Positions 7,809 through 16,494 of a stretch of 64,000 nt of DNA are shown here, in pieces. The stretch comes from JBBRCX01 sp038204465. GTDB lineage: Bacteria; Planctomycetota; Phycisphaerae; Tepidisphaerales; Tepidisphaeraceae. Below the pieces are notes generated by a model that was not told where the DNA came from, ran no database searches, and saw nothing but the letters and a program-made list of their open reading frames with translations. The translations under genes and the position numbers were made by a program. Where the stretch lies: contig JBBRCX010000006.1 of assembly GCA_038204465.1 (NCBI GenBank), positions 10,321-74,320 of the forward strand, written 5' to 3'. The first letter of the stretch is position 1; each line of letters starts with the position of its first letter.

Positions 7809-8923
7809 TGCAGGTTCACCGGCATGATGACGTAGAGGAAGTTGGCCCCACCCTTCAGCAGGCCGGGGCGGTTCGGCGCGGTCAGCTCGAGTGAGATCTC
7901 ATCGTTGTCCACCACGCGGAGGGCGTCGGTCACGAACGTGGGGTTGAAGCCAATCTCGATGTCGGCGCCTTCGAACTTGCACGGAAAGTTCACCGTCGCT
8001 TCGCCCGATTCCGGGGAGCGGCTGGTGAGCACCAATCCCTTTTTGGAAAACTGCAGCCGCACGCCCTTGCTCTCCTCGGTGGTGAGCAGCGCGGCGCGGC
8101 GGATGGCGCTGAGGAAGTCGGCCGTCGCGGCGGTCATCTTCTTGTCGGTGTCCTTGGGGATTACGTCTTCGTAGGGCGGGAACTGGCCTTCAACCAGGTT
8201 GCTGGTGAGCGTCGCGCTGGAGGTATGGAAGATCACCTGGTTTTCGCGCACCTGGAAGGCGACGGTCTCCTCCGGATCGTCGATGAGCTTGTCGATCAGC
8301 GTCAACGCCTTGGCGGGAATGATGGCCTTGGCGCCGTCCTTGCCGAGCTTGTCGGTGACCAGGTCGCCCTTGGCCATGGCAAGGCGGCGGCCGTCGGTGC
8401 TCACCAGATTGATCTTTTTGGCCTTGACGACGAGCAGCACGCCGTTGAACGCATAACGCGTGCTTTCCTTGGCGGCGGCGAACAGGGTCTGCCCGATGAG
8501 CTGCTTGAGGTGCCCGCCAGCGATTTCGAAGCTGGCTTCACCCTCGAAGTCCGGAACCGGCGGGAAGTCTGCGGCCTTCTGGGTGAAGATCTTGAAGTGC
8601 GAATCCTGCCCGCGGATGCTCGCCGTTCCCGCGCCGGCGCCGTCGGCGTCCGCTTCGATGGAGAGCGTGTCATCGACGCTTTCGCGGACGATGTCGCGGA
8701 ACTTGTCGGCCGGGAGGAGCGTCTCGCCCCCCTGCTCGATCTGCACCTGGTTGTCGGAGTAGCGAATGGCCACTTCGAGATCGGTCGCCGCGATCGTGAG
8801 GCGGTCATCCGCAGCGGTTACCTTGACGCACTGCAACACGGGCTTGGGCGTGCGGGCGGCGACGACGTTTCCGGCGACCGTCAGCGCTTCCAGCAACGCT
8901 CCGCGGTTACAGATCACTTTCAT
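7805..8923 (-). CDS. dnaN: DNA polymerase III beta subunit (sliding clamp)
   Basis: A 372-residue clamp protein, normal length. It starts MKVICNRGALLEAL and ends YVIMPVNLQ, the expected C-terminus. The three clamp repeats can be followed (VLQCVKVTA...IAATDLEVAI; FNGVLLVV..INLVSTDGRRLA; TVNFPCKFEGADIEIGFNPTFVTDAL). It confers processivity on the replicase. The ATG at 8923 is chosen by homology of MKVIC over an upstream extension. dciA follows with an ATGA overlap. The ~600 bp upstream are non-coding and hold candidate DnaA boxes. No dnaA, recF or gyrB is adjacent. Confidence 0.97.
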   Translation of the reverse strand: MKVICNRGALLEALTVAGNVVAARTPKPVLQCVKVTAADDRLTIAATDLEVAIRYSDNQVQIEQGGETLLPADKFRDIVRESVDDTLSIEADADGAGAGTASIRGQDSHFKIFTQKAADFPPVPDFEGEASFEIAGGHLKQLIGQTLFAAAKESTRYAFNGVLLVVKAKKINLVSTDGRRLAMAKGDLVTDKLGKDGAKAIIPAKALTLIDKLIDDPEETVAFQVRENQVIFHTSSATLTSNLVEGQFPPYEDVIPKDTDKKMTAATADFLSAIRRAALLTTEESKGVRLQFSKKGLVLTSRSPESGEATVNFPCKFEGADIEIGFNPTFVTDALRVVDNDEISLELTAPNRPGLLKGGANFLYVIMPVNLQ

Positions 8924-9518
8924 GAGCAAGGCCTTTCCATCTGCTATCCTGAGCCGGCGCGCCCGAACGGCCGGGGCATGGATTCTCCGCAAGCCTTACG
9001 TGAGGCTGCGGTGCACGGGCGAGCCCCGGGCGGTGAGTCGAGTCAATTTACCGTTACCTCTCTAGTACATAAAGCTTTCAGACAGTAACAGTAGTGAAGA
9101 GGGCTGGCGCGATCTGGATAACTTTTGGCCTGAACGGGGAACCTGTTAAGCCAGCACGGCTTAGGCCGCACATTATTGGACAAGGCATGTGGACAACGTG
9201 TTGCTTCATCTGACGGGTCGCATGGGTCAGCTCGCACGGAACAGACAGGGGCGAGCGGGTTTGCGCTCGAATCTGTCTGTGGGGAGCGGGGTTCACATCG
9301 CGGCCGCGCACCTATCGTCCAGGTTCTCCACGCGATATGCAGCGAGGCTGTCACGGCGGGGAAGCGGACGGAAGCAGCGTGAACATAGTCTTTCCCATTC
9401 CCGAAAGTCGATGCAGATTTCCACTCGCCCACGTTTTCAATTGATGTGAAAGGAATAACAAGTGGAGATCGCCACGCGCGTGGGGGTATTCTGCGGTTTT
9501 GAGCGATGGCGCGATGTT
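8924..9518. other. Non-coding region upstream of dnaN with near-consensus DnaA boxes
   Basis: About 600 bp with no convincing gene. Two same-strand sequences differ by one base from the DnaA box TGTGGATAA: TCTGGATAA (9113-9121) and TGTGGACAA (9188-9196), 75 bp apart. The stretch is more A/T-rich than the genes around it in places (9040-9080 and 9380-9460). Location between dnaN and unrelated genes fits either an autoregulatory DnaA target for dnaN or part of a replication origin. The number of boxes is small, so neither is proven. Confidence 0.4.
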
Positions 9519-9974
9519 TCATCCCGCCGCGAACCGCCGCAGAAGCACGACCGCGCGGCCGAGCATGAGCAGCGCGATGAGCAACCACGGCAGGATGCGC
9601 ACTACCCGGAATACGATGGGTAGCTCGCTCAGAGCTGGCTGGGGTATGATTTGCTCCAGTTCGCGGTTGCGATAGTGCAACAGCGGCGCAGGCGGTGATT
9701 TTGCGGCGACGGCAGCGATCGGCAGGTCGAGATCGAGACTTTCCGCCGGCAAGGGGGGCTGTAATGCATCAAGAATGTGCTGCTCTGACATGGGCCGGGC
9801 GGTGCGCCGGCTCAGGATGGCATAACTATCCGGGGCAGTCGGCGCGCCGGACAGAAGCTGCGCTTCTTCTTCTTCGCTAAGCGAATTTTGGCTTCGAACG
9901 GAGGAATGAACGGGTAGGGTCGAACGTTGTAGTTCGGAAGAAGACGACTCACGGAAGAGTGGTTGCGGCGCCAT
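9519..9974 (-). CDS. Hypothetical protein with C-terminal membrane anchor
   Basis: A 151-residue protein with a Ser/Glu/Pro-rich N-terminal part (FRESSSSELQRS, LSEEEEAQLLSG). There is one strongly hydrophobic segment near the C-terminus (RILPWLLIALLMLGRAVVLL), followed by RRFAAG. That topology suggests a tail-anchored cytoplasmic protein. I do not recognise the family. It runs in the same direction as dnaN, upstream of the possible origin region. The frame has sensible amino-acid composition, but no conserved motif proves it is expressed. Confidence 0.45.
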   Translation of the reverse strand: MAPQPLFRESSSSELQRSTLPVHSSVRSQNSLSEEEEAQLLSGAPTAPDSYAILSRRTARPMSEQHILDALQPPLPAESLDLDLPIAAVAAKSPPAPLLHYRNRELEQIIPQPALSELPIVFRVVRILPWLLIALLMLGRAVVLLRRFAAG

Positions 9975-10042
9975 AGGACAAGGCGATGGGGGTCAGCCGA
10001 TGCGGCCCAACGACGGCCGGCAATGCTTCTGGCGAGCGTAGC

Positions 10043-10435
10043 ATGTGGACGAGTCGAGCGATAGCTTATCTCTGGGCCCTGCCGACCACGGTGGTCGGCC
10101 TCCTGTTCACTCTGCCGGCGCTGTTAACGGGCGGCGGCTTGCGCGTGGTGAACGGCGTGCTTGAAGTGCACGGCGGGTTCGTCAGCCTGTTCCTGCGCCG
10201 CTGCACCCCGCTGCGGGGCGGCGCTTCCGCGATGACCCTTGGCCACGTCGTGCTTGGCCGCGATCGACAGTTGCTCGACGCGACACGGAAGCACGAGCGC
10301 GTACACGTCCGCCAGTGCGAGCGCTGGGGCCCGCTGTTTCTCCCCGCCTACGTGCTCGCCGCCGCCGTCCTCAAGCTCCGCGGCCGCCGCCCCTACGAGG
10401 ACAATCCCTTCGAGCGCGAGGCATTCGGGCGTTAG
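10043..10435 (+). CDS. Conserved membrane protein of unknown function
   Basis: A 130-residue protein. An N-terminal hydrophobic segment (YLWALPTTVVGLLFTLPALL) is followed by a Gly-rich region, then HERVHVRQCERWGPLFLPAYVLAAAVLK with a second hydrophobic stretch, and finally PYEDNPFEREAF. The H-E-R-x-H-x-R pattern next to a membrane segment and the terminal 'YEDNPFE.EA' are features I associate with a small widespread family without known role. The two His and the Glu could bind metal, but that is speculation. The ATG at 10043 is chosen because the hydrophobic N-terminus then begins naturally. Confidence 0.65.
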   Translation: MWTSRAIAYLWALPTTVVGLLFTLPALLTGGGLRVVNGVLEVHGGFVSLFLRRCTPLRGGASAMTLGHVVLGRDRQLLDATRKHERVHVRQCERWGPLFLPAYVLAAAVLKLRGRRPYEDNPFEREAFGR

Positions 10436-10477
10436 AAGTTCGGGCGATACGGGTTCGATTGAGGATAGAATCCTGCC

Positions 10478-10711
10478 ATGACCTCAGAGCAACTCCGTCG
10501 TCTTCATCAGGCGCGGCCCTTCCAGCCATTTCGGATGCATCTGGCGGATGGCCGGCATGTCCGAGTGGATCATCCTGAGCTTCTCACCCTTTCGCCAAGC
10601 GGCCGCACCGCGGCCGTCTACACTCACGCCGACGCTGCCGAGATCGTCGACTTGTTGCTCGTGACGAGCCTCAAGCCCACAAATACCACATCACCGAAGA
10701 GGCGCCGTTGA
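10478..10711 (+). CDS. Small 'HLADGR...DLLLVT' family protein, copy 1
   Basis: A 77-residue protein with MTSEQLRRLHQARPFQPF, HLADGRHVRVDHPE and EIVDLLLVTSL, ending in a basic tail (SPKRRR). Two paralogues are in this window (37104-37346 and 40730-40969). The shared pattern is MT.E.L...H.A.PF.PF..HLADGR...V.HPE, then RT..V, then DLLLVT.L. It looks like a compact beta-rich soluble domain with no signal peptide or membrane segment. I know no function for it. The conservation across three loci shows it is a real gene. Confidence 0.75.
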   Translation: MTSEQLRRLHQARPFQPFRMHLADGRHVRVDHPELLTLSPSGRTAAVYTHADAAEIVDLLLVTSLKPTNTTSPKRRR

Positions 10712-10719
10712 CGCCCGCC

Positions 10720-11598
10720 TCACCAGTTGGACCGCACCGGGACCCTCAGCAGCTTCGCCCAGGCGTATGCGACGACGAATTGCGAGAAAAGCACGAGGAC
10801 AATCGCGGGGCCGGTCTGCAGAAACGGCCAGCGCGCGGTGATGAGGATCCCGCCGAGCGCGCCGAGGAGACCGACGGCCGTCGCCCCGAGCACGGTCGTG
10901 CGCAGGCGCTGGGTCAGCAGCAGCGCGGTTGCGCCGGGAAGGACGAGCAAGGCCGTCACCAGGACGTTTCCCGCCACGCGCACGCCGAGGACGATCGTGA
11001 GGGCGACCAACAGCATGAGCAGGTAATGAATGAAGCCGGCGCGCACGCCTGACGCTTCGGCCATTGCCGGGTCGAGGCAGTAGTAGAGGATCTCCTTGCC
11101 GAGCACGGCGACGGTAAGCACGACCGCTGCGCAGACGAGCGCGGCGGCCAGCGCGAACCGGGCGGAGACGTCGGTCATCTGGCCGAAGAGGAAGGTCTCC
11201 CATCCCGCGGGCATGCGTCCGCGGCGCTGGCGGTACATCTGCTGCGCGACGAACCCCCAGGCCAGCGATCCGACCATGAAGATGCCGATCGCGGTGTCAC
11301 TGCTGACGCGCCGGCTGCGGCTCAAATAGCCGATGAGCAGCGCGGTGATGAAGCTGAAGGCGATGACGCCGGCATACGGCACCCACTGCCGCTCGGGCGA
11401 ATCGAGCGCGGGGAAGATCAGCATCAGCAGCCAGGCTGTTCCCGCGCCGCCGAACCCGCTGTGGCTGATGCCTTCGCCGACAAACGCCCAGCGGCGCGAG
11501 ACGACGAAGACGCTCAAAACCGCGCAGGCTACGGCCATGGCGCAAGCGGTGAGCAGCGCCCAGGTGAAGAGGGAAGGAATGGCCGCGAGCACAGGCAT
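10720..11598 (-). CDS. ABC-3 type metal transporter permease (ZnuB/MntB family)
   Basis: A 292-residue permease with about eight hydrophobic helices. Recognisable ABC-3 family segments are FVGEGISHSGFGGAGTAWLL, RRVSSDTAIGIFMVGSLAWG and VAGNVLVTALLVLPGATALLL. These systems import Zn, Mn or Fe. Its ATPase is encoded immediately upstream in the same direction (11736-12581), with a 137 bp gap. No solute-binding protein gene is in the window, so the importer is incomplete locally. The metal cannot be deduced from the sequence alone. Confidence 0.88.
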   Translation of the reverse strand: MPVLAAIPSLFTWALLTACAMAVACAVLSVFVVSRRWAFVGEGISHSGFGGAGTAWLLMLIFPALDSPERQWVPYAGVIAFSFITALLIGYLSRSRRVSSDTAIGIFMVGSLAWGFVAQQMYRQRRGRMPAGWETFLFGQMTDVSARFALAAALVCAAVVLTVAVLGKEILYYCLDPAMAEASGVRAGFIHYLLMLLVALTIVLGVRVAGNVLVTALLVLPGATALLLTQRLRTTVLGATAVGLLGALGGILITARWPFLQTGPAIVLVLFSQFVVAYAWAKLLRVPVRSNW

Positions 11599-11735
11599 GG
11601 CCGATGTTGTATCAGCGCCAGGTTACCGACGCGATTCAGGCGGCTTGGCGCAAGAGGAGGGGTTCGAAGCGGGCCTGAGCCCCTTGCGCGGCGGGGGATT
11701 ATCGGGCGTGGGCACAGGGCGCTGACGGGGAACAC

Positions 11736-12581
11736 TCAGGGGGTGCGCGCGACGGTGTCGGCTGTCGCGACGCCGCCGTTGCCGCGGTGTGATTCATGGG
11801 CTGGATGCGGATCGGTTTCGCCATGCGTGCAGTGGTGGCCGCTCTTGATGCCCATGGCTTCCAGGTCGCAGGCGAACATGCGATAGACGAGCTCAGGCGG
11901 CAGGTGATCGGGCACGTCGTGATAGTGAAGCGCTACATTCAGGCAGGCGATGCGATCGGAAATCGCGCTGACGGCGCGGAGGTCGTGGCTGACAAAGATG
12001 ACGGTAAGGCCCAGATCGCTCTTCAACTGTTGGATGAACTCGATGAAGCGCTGCTGCCCGGGCCGGTCGATGCCGGTGGTGGGCTCATCGAGGAGGAGCA
12101 ACTTCGGCCGGGGCGCCAGCGCTCGGGCGATGTAGACGCGCTGCAACTGTCCTCCGGAGAGCGCCCCAACGGGCCGCCCGGCAAATTCGGCTACGCCGAC
12201 GCGCTGCATCAACTCCTCGACGAAAAGCAGATCGGAGCGCTCATAGCCGTGGAGCATTCCGGTTTTGCCGACAAGACCGAGGCGCACCGTCTGCCGCACG
12301 TCGATGGGGAAGCCTTCGGGGGGGCGGGGGTCTTGCGGCAGATATCCGATGATGTCTCCGCGGCGGATGGCCCTGGGCGGGGGGAGCCCGGCTACGCTGA
12401 TGGCGCCGCCGGTCGGGTTGAGGAGCCCGAGGAGGAGGCGCATCAAGGTTGTCTTGCCGCCACCGTTAGGGCCAATGACGCCCAGGGTAGTGCCCCCCTG
12501 AACCTTGAGGTCTATGCCGTCCAGAACAACTTGGGCGCCATAAGCGAAACGAAGGTTTGAGATCTCAATGATGGGGGCCAT
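11736..12581 (-). CDS. ABC-type metal transporter ATPase (ZnuC/MntA-like)
   Basis: A 281-residue ATPase. Walker A is GPNGGGKTTL, the signature LSGGQLQRVYIARAL, Walker B LLLLDEPTTGID, and the switch His lies in VIFVSHDLRAV. The C-terminal tail is His-rich (SGHHCTHGETDPHPAHESHRG), a frequent trait of zinc-handling proteins, so zinc is a reasonable guess. It pairs with the permease directly downstream. The promoter region is shared with the divergent rpoN gene and contains a 16-base palindrome at 12671-12686 that could be a metalloregulator site. Confidence 0.9.
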   Translation of the reverse strand: MAPIIEISNLRFAYGAQVVLDGIDLKVQGGTTLGVIGPNGGGKTTLMRLLLGLLNPTGGAISVAGLPPPRAIRRGDIIGYLPQDPRPPEGFPIDVRQTVRLGLVGKTGMLHGYERSDLLFVEELMQRVGVAEFAGRPVGALSGGQLQRVYIARALAPRPKLLLLDEPTTGIDRPGQQRFIEFIQQLKSDLGLTVIFVSHDLRAVSAISDRIACLNVALHYHDVPDHLPPELVYRMFACDLEAMGIKSGHHCTHGETDPHPAHESHRGNGGVATADTVARTP

Positions 12582-12670
12582 CCGGTGTGATTCTAGGGGG
12601 CCGTGGCCTGATTGAAAGGCGGAGCGGCGGGCGGCTGAACGCTGAAAGCACGGGTAAACTTGGCGGAGAT

Positions 12671-12686
12671 AAAACTGTTTAGTTTT
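12671..12686. promoter_or_regulatory. Palindrome AAAACT-GTTT-AGTTTT between metal ABC genes and rpoN
   Basis: A perfect 6+6 base inverted repeat with a 4-base spacer, A/T-rich in a GC-rich genome. It lies 90 bp upstream of the ABC ATPase start and about 88 bp upstream of the rpoN ATG. Size and symmetry suit an operator for a dimeric repressor of the Fur/Zur/DtxR kind. It does not match a specific published box well enough for me to name the regulator. Confidence 0.4.
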
Positions 12687-12773
12687 CCCGTTTGCCGGTG
12701 TGGGGACCCGATGTTAGTATCATCGTAGCAAATTACATGCCCCGCGGGCGAGCTTTGTAAATTTGGTTTGGAT

Positions 12774-14279
12774 ATGGAGTTAAGTCATTCAATGACCATG
12801 CGGCACGAGCAGCGCCAGCTGCTGACGCCGCGGATGATTCAGAGCATGGAGATCCTGCAGCTGCCCTTGCAGCAGCTGGAGGAGCGCATCGAACAGGAAC
12901 TGCAGAGCAACCCTGTTTTAGAGCTTCGGGAGGGGGAAAGCGAGCCGGACGTGATCGTGGACGCTCCCGAGGCGAAGCAGGAGTACGCAGAGGGGGAGCA
13001 GGCGCTGGTCGTGAAGGAGAATTCCGACCAGGCGGAGGATTTCGACCGGCTGGCCAAGATCAGCGAATACTTCGAGAACGAAGAGTTCCACACCAACGGC
13101 AGCAACTTCCGGCAGGCGAGTTACGACGGCGAGCGGGACAAGAAGCTCGACGCGATGAACAACACGGCCGCCCGAAGCATCACGCTGGCGGAGCACCTGC
13201 TGAACCAGTGGGCATTCATCGAAGCGTCGGCCGGGGTGAGGAAGGCCGGCGAAGCCATCATCAACTACATCGATCCCGAGGGTTATTTCCGCACGGACTT
13301 CGAGGTCGTCCAGAAAGACTCGAAGGCGCCGCTTTCGATTGAAGAGCTGACGGATGCGCTGCGGCTGATCCAGACGCTGGAGCCGGCGGGGGTCGGGGCG
13401 CGCAACCTGAGCGGGTCGCTGCTGATTCAGCTGGACGCGCTGGAAGAAGACGACGAGGCGGCCAAGGGGCACGACTTTGAGCTGGAGCGCGCGTTGGTGA
13501 CGGAGCATCTTCATGATCTGGAGATGAACCGCTATCCGCAGATCAGCAAGAAGCTAGGTCGCGATTTGGAGGAGGTGAAGGCGGCGGTGAAGCATCTGTC
13601 GCGGCTGCACCCTTATCCGGGCAAGCAGATCGGCGGGCAGGACGCGCCGATGGTCACGCCTGACGCGATCATCTATTACGACGAGGAGAGCGACAAGTAC
13701 GAGATTGAAATGACTAACGATCCGGCGCCGAACCTTTTCATCAGCGGCATGTATCGCAGGATGCTCAAGGAGCGCTCGGTCGACAAGAAGACGCGCGAGT
13801 TCCTCTCCAACAACGTGCGCAACGCGCGCTGGCTGATTGAATCGATCGAGCAGCGCAAGAGCACGATCATGCGGGTAATCCGCGCGGTGGTGGACGCGCA
13901 GCGGGAATTCTTCGACAAGGGACCGGAGTTCCTTCGGCCGCTTCCGATGATCCAGGTGGCTGACCAATTGGGGATCCACGTCGCGACGGTTTCGCGCGCG
14001 GTTTCAGAGAAGTGGATCCAGACGCCGCGGGGCGTCTTCCCGCTTCGGCGGTTCTTCTCCGGCGGCACTCAAAGTGCGGACGGCGAAGACATGAGCTGGG
14101 ATGCGGTGAAGGAGAAGCTGAAGACGATCATCGAGAACGAGGACAAGCTCAACCCGCTGAACGATGACGAGATTGTGCTGAAGCTGAAGGAACAGGGGAT
14201 TGAGCTGGCCCGCCGGACGGTGGCGAAGTATCGCAAGATCCTCAACATCCCGACCGCGCGGCAGCGGCGGGAGTTCTAA
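12774..14279 (+). CDS. rpoN: RNA polymerase sigma-54 factor
   Basis: A 501-residue sigma-54. Region I is glutamine/leucine-rich (RQLLTPRMIQSMEILQLPLQQLEERIEQELQSNPVLEL). Region II is acidic. The core-binding domain has LEPAGVGARNLSGSLLIQL and LHPYPGKQIGG. A helix-turn-helix (IHVATVSRAVSEKWIQTPRGVFPL) and the RpoN box ARRTVAKYRKIL near the C-terminus recognise the -12 and -24 elements. It directs transcription that needs AAA+ activators. The ATG at 12774 is preferred; a TTG two codons upstream is possible. No hpf, ptsN or kdsC neighbours, unlike proteobacteria. Confidence 0.96.
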   Translation: MELSHSMTMRHEQRQLLTPRMIQSMEILQLPLQQLEERIEQELQSNPVLELREGESEPDVIVDAPEAKQEYAEGEQALVVKENSDQAEDFDRLAKISEYFENEEFHTNGSNFRQASYDGERDKKLDAMNNTAARSITLAEHLLNQWAFIEASAGVRKAGEAIINYIDPEGYFRTDFEVVQKDSKAPLSIEELTDALRLIQTLEPAGVGARNLSGSLLIQLDALEEDDEAAKGHDFELERALVTEHLHDLEMNRYPQISKKLGRDLEEVKAAVKHLSRLHPYPGKQIGGQDAPMVTPDAIIYYDEESDKYEIEMTNDPAPNLFISGMYRRMLKERSVDKKTREFLSNNVRNARWLIESIEQRKSTIMRVIRAVVDAQREFFDKGPEFLRPLPMIQVADQLGIHVATVSRAVSEKWIQTPRGVFPLRRFFSGGTQSADGEDMSWDAVKEKLKTIIENEDKLNPLNDDEIVLKLKEQGIELARRTVAKYRKILNIPTARQRREF

Positions 14280-14330
14280 ACGACCTAAATGATGCGGCAG
14301 CGGACTCGTCGGAGCGATTGACGCGTCGTG

Positions 14331-16361
14331 CTACTTCTGCGCCAGGATGCCGCCCTGCTGGCCTTTGGCGAACTCGGCGTCCATGAACTTGTTCTGGTTC
14401 TGCACCCACGCTGCGAGGCGCTGCTCGCCTTCGCGAACGCGATCGGGGAACTGTGAGGCGACGTTATTGCGCTCGGCGGGGTCGTTCGAGAGGTCGTAGA
14501 GCTCATGCGCGCCGGTGGTGGCGTTGTAGAGGAACTTGAAGTCGCCGTCGCGGTACCCGAAGAGGTATTCCGACCAGGGCGCGAAGAAGTAAGTGCGGTT
14601 GTGGCGGTTCGGGCTGAACATGCTGCGCCCCTGCCACTCGTCCGGGAGCGGCCGGCCCAGCGCGTGCATGATGGTCGGGGCCACGTCGAGCAGGCCGCCA
14701 ATGGAGGAATACGTTTCCCCATGGAAGAGCTGCGGGTTGATCAGGATGAGTGGGATGTGCACGTTTTCTTCGTACAACCTGGTGCCGTGGCTGGTCTGGC
14801 CGTGCTGCCTGAAGGCTTCGCCATGGTCTCCGACGACGACCACGAGCGTGGAGCGCGAGAGCCCGCGCTCTTCGAGGGTCTTGAGCAGCTGGCCGAGCGA
14901 CTCATCGGCATGGTGCAGCGCGTTGAGGTAGCGATTGAAGGTTTCTTCCTGTCCATAAGGCTGCTCGGCCCCGGCCACGAAGTAGGGATAGTGCGTCTGC
15001 ATGGTCCAGAGCATCCCGAACCAGGGCTTGTCCTTCTGCGCCGCGGTCCAGTCGAGGAGAGATTCGACAGTGCAGGCATCGTCGGAGCCGTTAAGGAACG
15101 ACCACTTGGAGCTGAACGACGCGCGGTTGCACTTGCGCGTCTGGTAGTCCTCGACGAGGTCGAACTGACGGTGCGAGAGGAAGCGGTCGCTGCCCTGGAA
15201 GGTGACATCGGAGGAGTAGAAGAAGGCGTTGGAGTATCCCTGTTTCTTGAGTTCACCGCTCAGCGATGGAAGCTGCACGTCCGGATGCACCTCTGTTACG
15301 GCCATGTAGGAAACCCACGGGTAGGCGGAGCAGAGGAGGGAGACCATCGAGTAATTGGTGGCGGGCGCGTGGGCGTAGATGTTGCTGAAGATTACCGAGT
15401 GCGCGCGGGCCTTTGTCAGCTCGGGCGTGACTCCGTAGCGTCCGCCGTAGATGTCGAGGTACTGGACGGGGACCGATTCGAGCACGAGGAGCACGACGTT
15501 TCGGATCGGCTCGGTGGCGCCTGGCAACGGCGCGAGAGTCGCGGTCTCGCGCCGCTCGACGACGGTGAGGACGTCATCCGGGCCGATGGGGGTCTTCATC
15601 GTGAACAGGGCCACCGAGTTGCCGGAAACGAAATACGATTCGATAAAGGCGGTGATGGGATTGGCGGTCTTCCAGTAGCGCCACTGGCGCTCGTGCAGGT
15701 ACCAGTGGGCGCCGATGTAGTATTCACACAAGAGCGGAACCAGCAGCAGCGCCAGCGTCTTAGTTGTTACGAAGCGCGGGACTATCAAGCGCGCGATGGC
15801 ATAGATGAAGAACGCAATCAGCAGCATCCCTCCGCAGGCCATGAGCAGTGCCGCGACGGTCTTCAGCGTGAATGCGGCGGCCATTGCCTGCCTGGCATCG
15901 CGGCTTTTGAGAAAGCCGGAGTAGTGCAGCCAGGGAAAATTGAAGGGCGTGCCGAGCGTCTTCACTACCGGCACATTGACCATGCAGATCAGCAGCGTCA
16001 TCAGTGCCAGCAAGATAAACAGGCCGCACAGCCAGGTCAGTAGGCGGGGGTGGCGGCGGCACAGCGCGAGCAACAGGAGCCAGGCCGCGGTCAATCCGCC
16101 GACGAAGACGAAATCATAGAATGCGCCGATGAACATCTTCGGCACTTCGCTTCTGGGCTCCAGTAGCGAGTACCAGTCGAAGCCGATGATGTATGAGCGG
16201 ATCACCAGCAGGAACAGACAGAGCGCGAGCGCGACGCTCAGCACGGTCCAGCGGGCGCGATGCGCTCTCGAGTCCTGTGCTTCGGCTTTGTCCGGGGCGT
16301 GGTTAATCTGCGCTGCTTCACTGGACAACTGAACATCCCTCCGGCCTCGATACCGGCGCAC
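14331..16361 (-). CDS. LTA-synthase/sulfatase-fold membrane enzyme
   Basis: A 676-residue protein. About five N-terminal hydrophobic segments (residues ~35-210) anchor an extracytoplasmic alkaline-phosphatase-superfamily domain. Metal-site motifs are VVLLVLESVP, NYSMVSLLCSAYP around the likely Ser/Thr nucleophile, VVVVGDHGEAFRQHG and TSHGTRLYEENVHIPLILI. A C-terminal 'YDLSNDPAERNNVA' element is typical of sulfatases. Membrane architecture with this domain is that of LtaS, OpgB and EptA-type phosphoglycerol or phosphoethanolamine transferases, so modification of a surface polymer is likely. No Cys/Ser-x-Pro-x-Arg sulfatase motif was seen. The apparent start is GTG and uncertain. Confidence 0.82.
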   Translation of the reverse strand: MRRYRGRRDVQLSSEAAQINHAPDKAEAQDSRAHRARWTVLSVALALCLFLLVIRSYIIGFDWYSLLEPRSEVPKMFIGAFYDFVFVGGLTAAWLLLLALCRRHPRLLTWLCGLFILLALMTLLICMVNVPVVKTLGTPFNFPWLHYSGFLKSRDARQAMAAAFTLKTVAALLMACGGMLLIAFFIYAIARLIVPRFVTTKTLALLLVPLLCEYYIGAHWYLHERQWRYWKTANPITAFIESYFVSGNSVALFTMKTPIGPDDVLTVVERRETATLAPLPGATEPIRNVVLLVLESVPVQYLDIYGGRYGVTPELTKARAHSVIFSNIYAHAPATNYSMVSLLCSAYPWVSYMAVTEVHPDVQLPSLSGELKKQGYSNAFFYSSDVTFQGSDRFLSHRQFDLVEDYQTRKCNRASFSSKWSFLNGSDDACTVESLLDWTAAQKDKPWFGMLWTMQTHYPYFVAGAEQPYGQEETFNRYLNALHHADESLGQLLKTLEERGLSRSTLVVVVGDHGEAFRQHGQTSHGTRLYEENVHIPLILINPQLFHGETYSSIGGLLDVAPTIMHALGRPLPDEWQGRSMFSPNRHNRTYFFAPWSEYLFGYRDGDFKFLYNATTGAHELYDLSNDPAERNNVASQFPDRVREGEQRLAAWVQNQNKFMDAEFAKGQQGGILAQK

Positions 16362-16494
16362 ATAGCCTCGATTGATGGATTCGATTGTTCAACAATGAGG
16401 CGAGCGCGGTCGTTTCACAAGTCGGCCGCGGGTTGGTTATCGGTCCTGCCGAGGCTCAACCGCGGGTCCTGTGACGTTTGGCGCGGAGCGAGGC

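Noticed and set aside
9043..9588. Leftward 181-codon open frame across the dnaN upstream region
   Set aside because: It has no motif, an unusual composition rich in Arg, Pro, Cys and Trp, overlaps the next gene and spans the A/T-richer region with DnaA-like boxes; a shadow frame is more likely.
14505..16043. 512-codon plus-strand frame opposite the LTA-synthase-like gene
   Set aside because: The minus strand encodes a clear sulfatase-fold protein with all metal motifs; the opposing frame has no recognisable domain.
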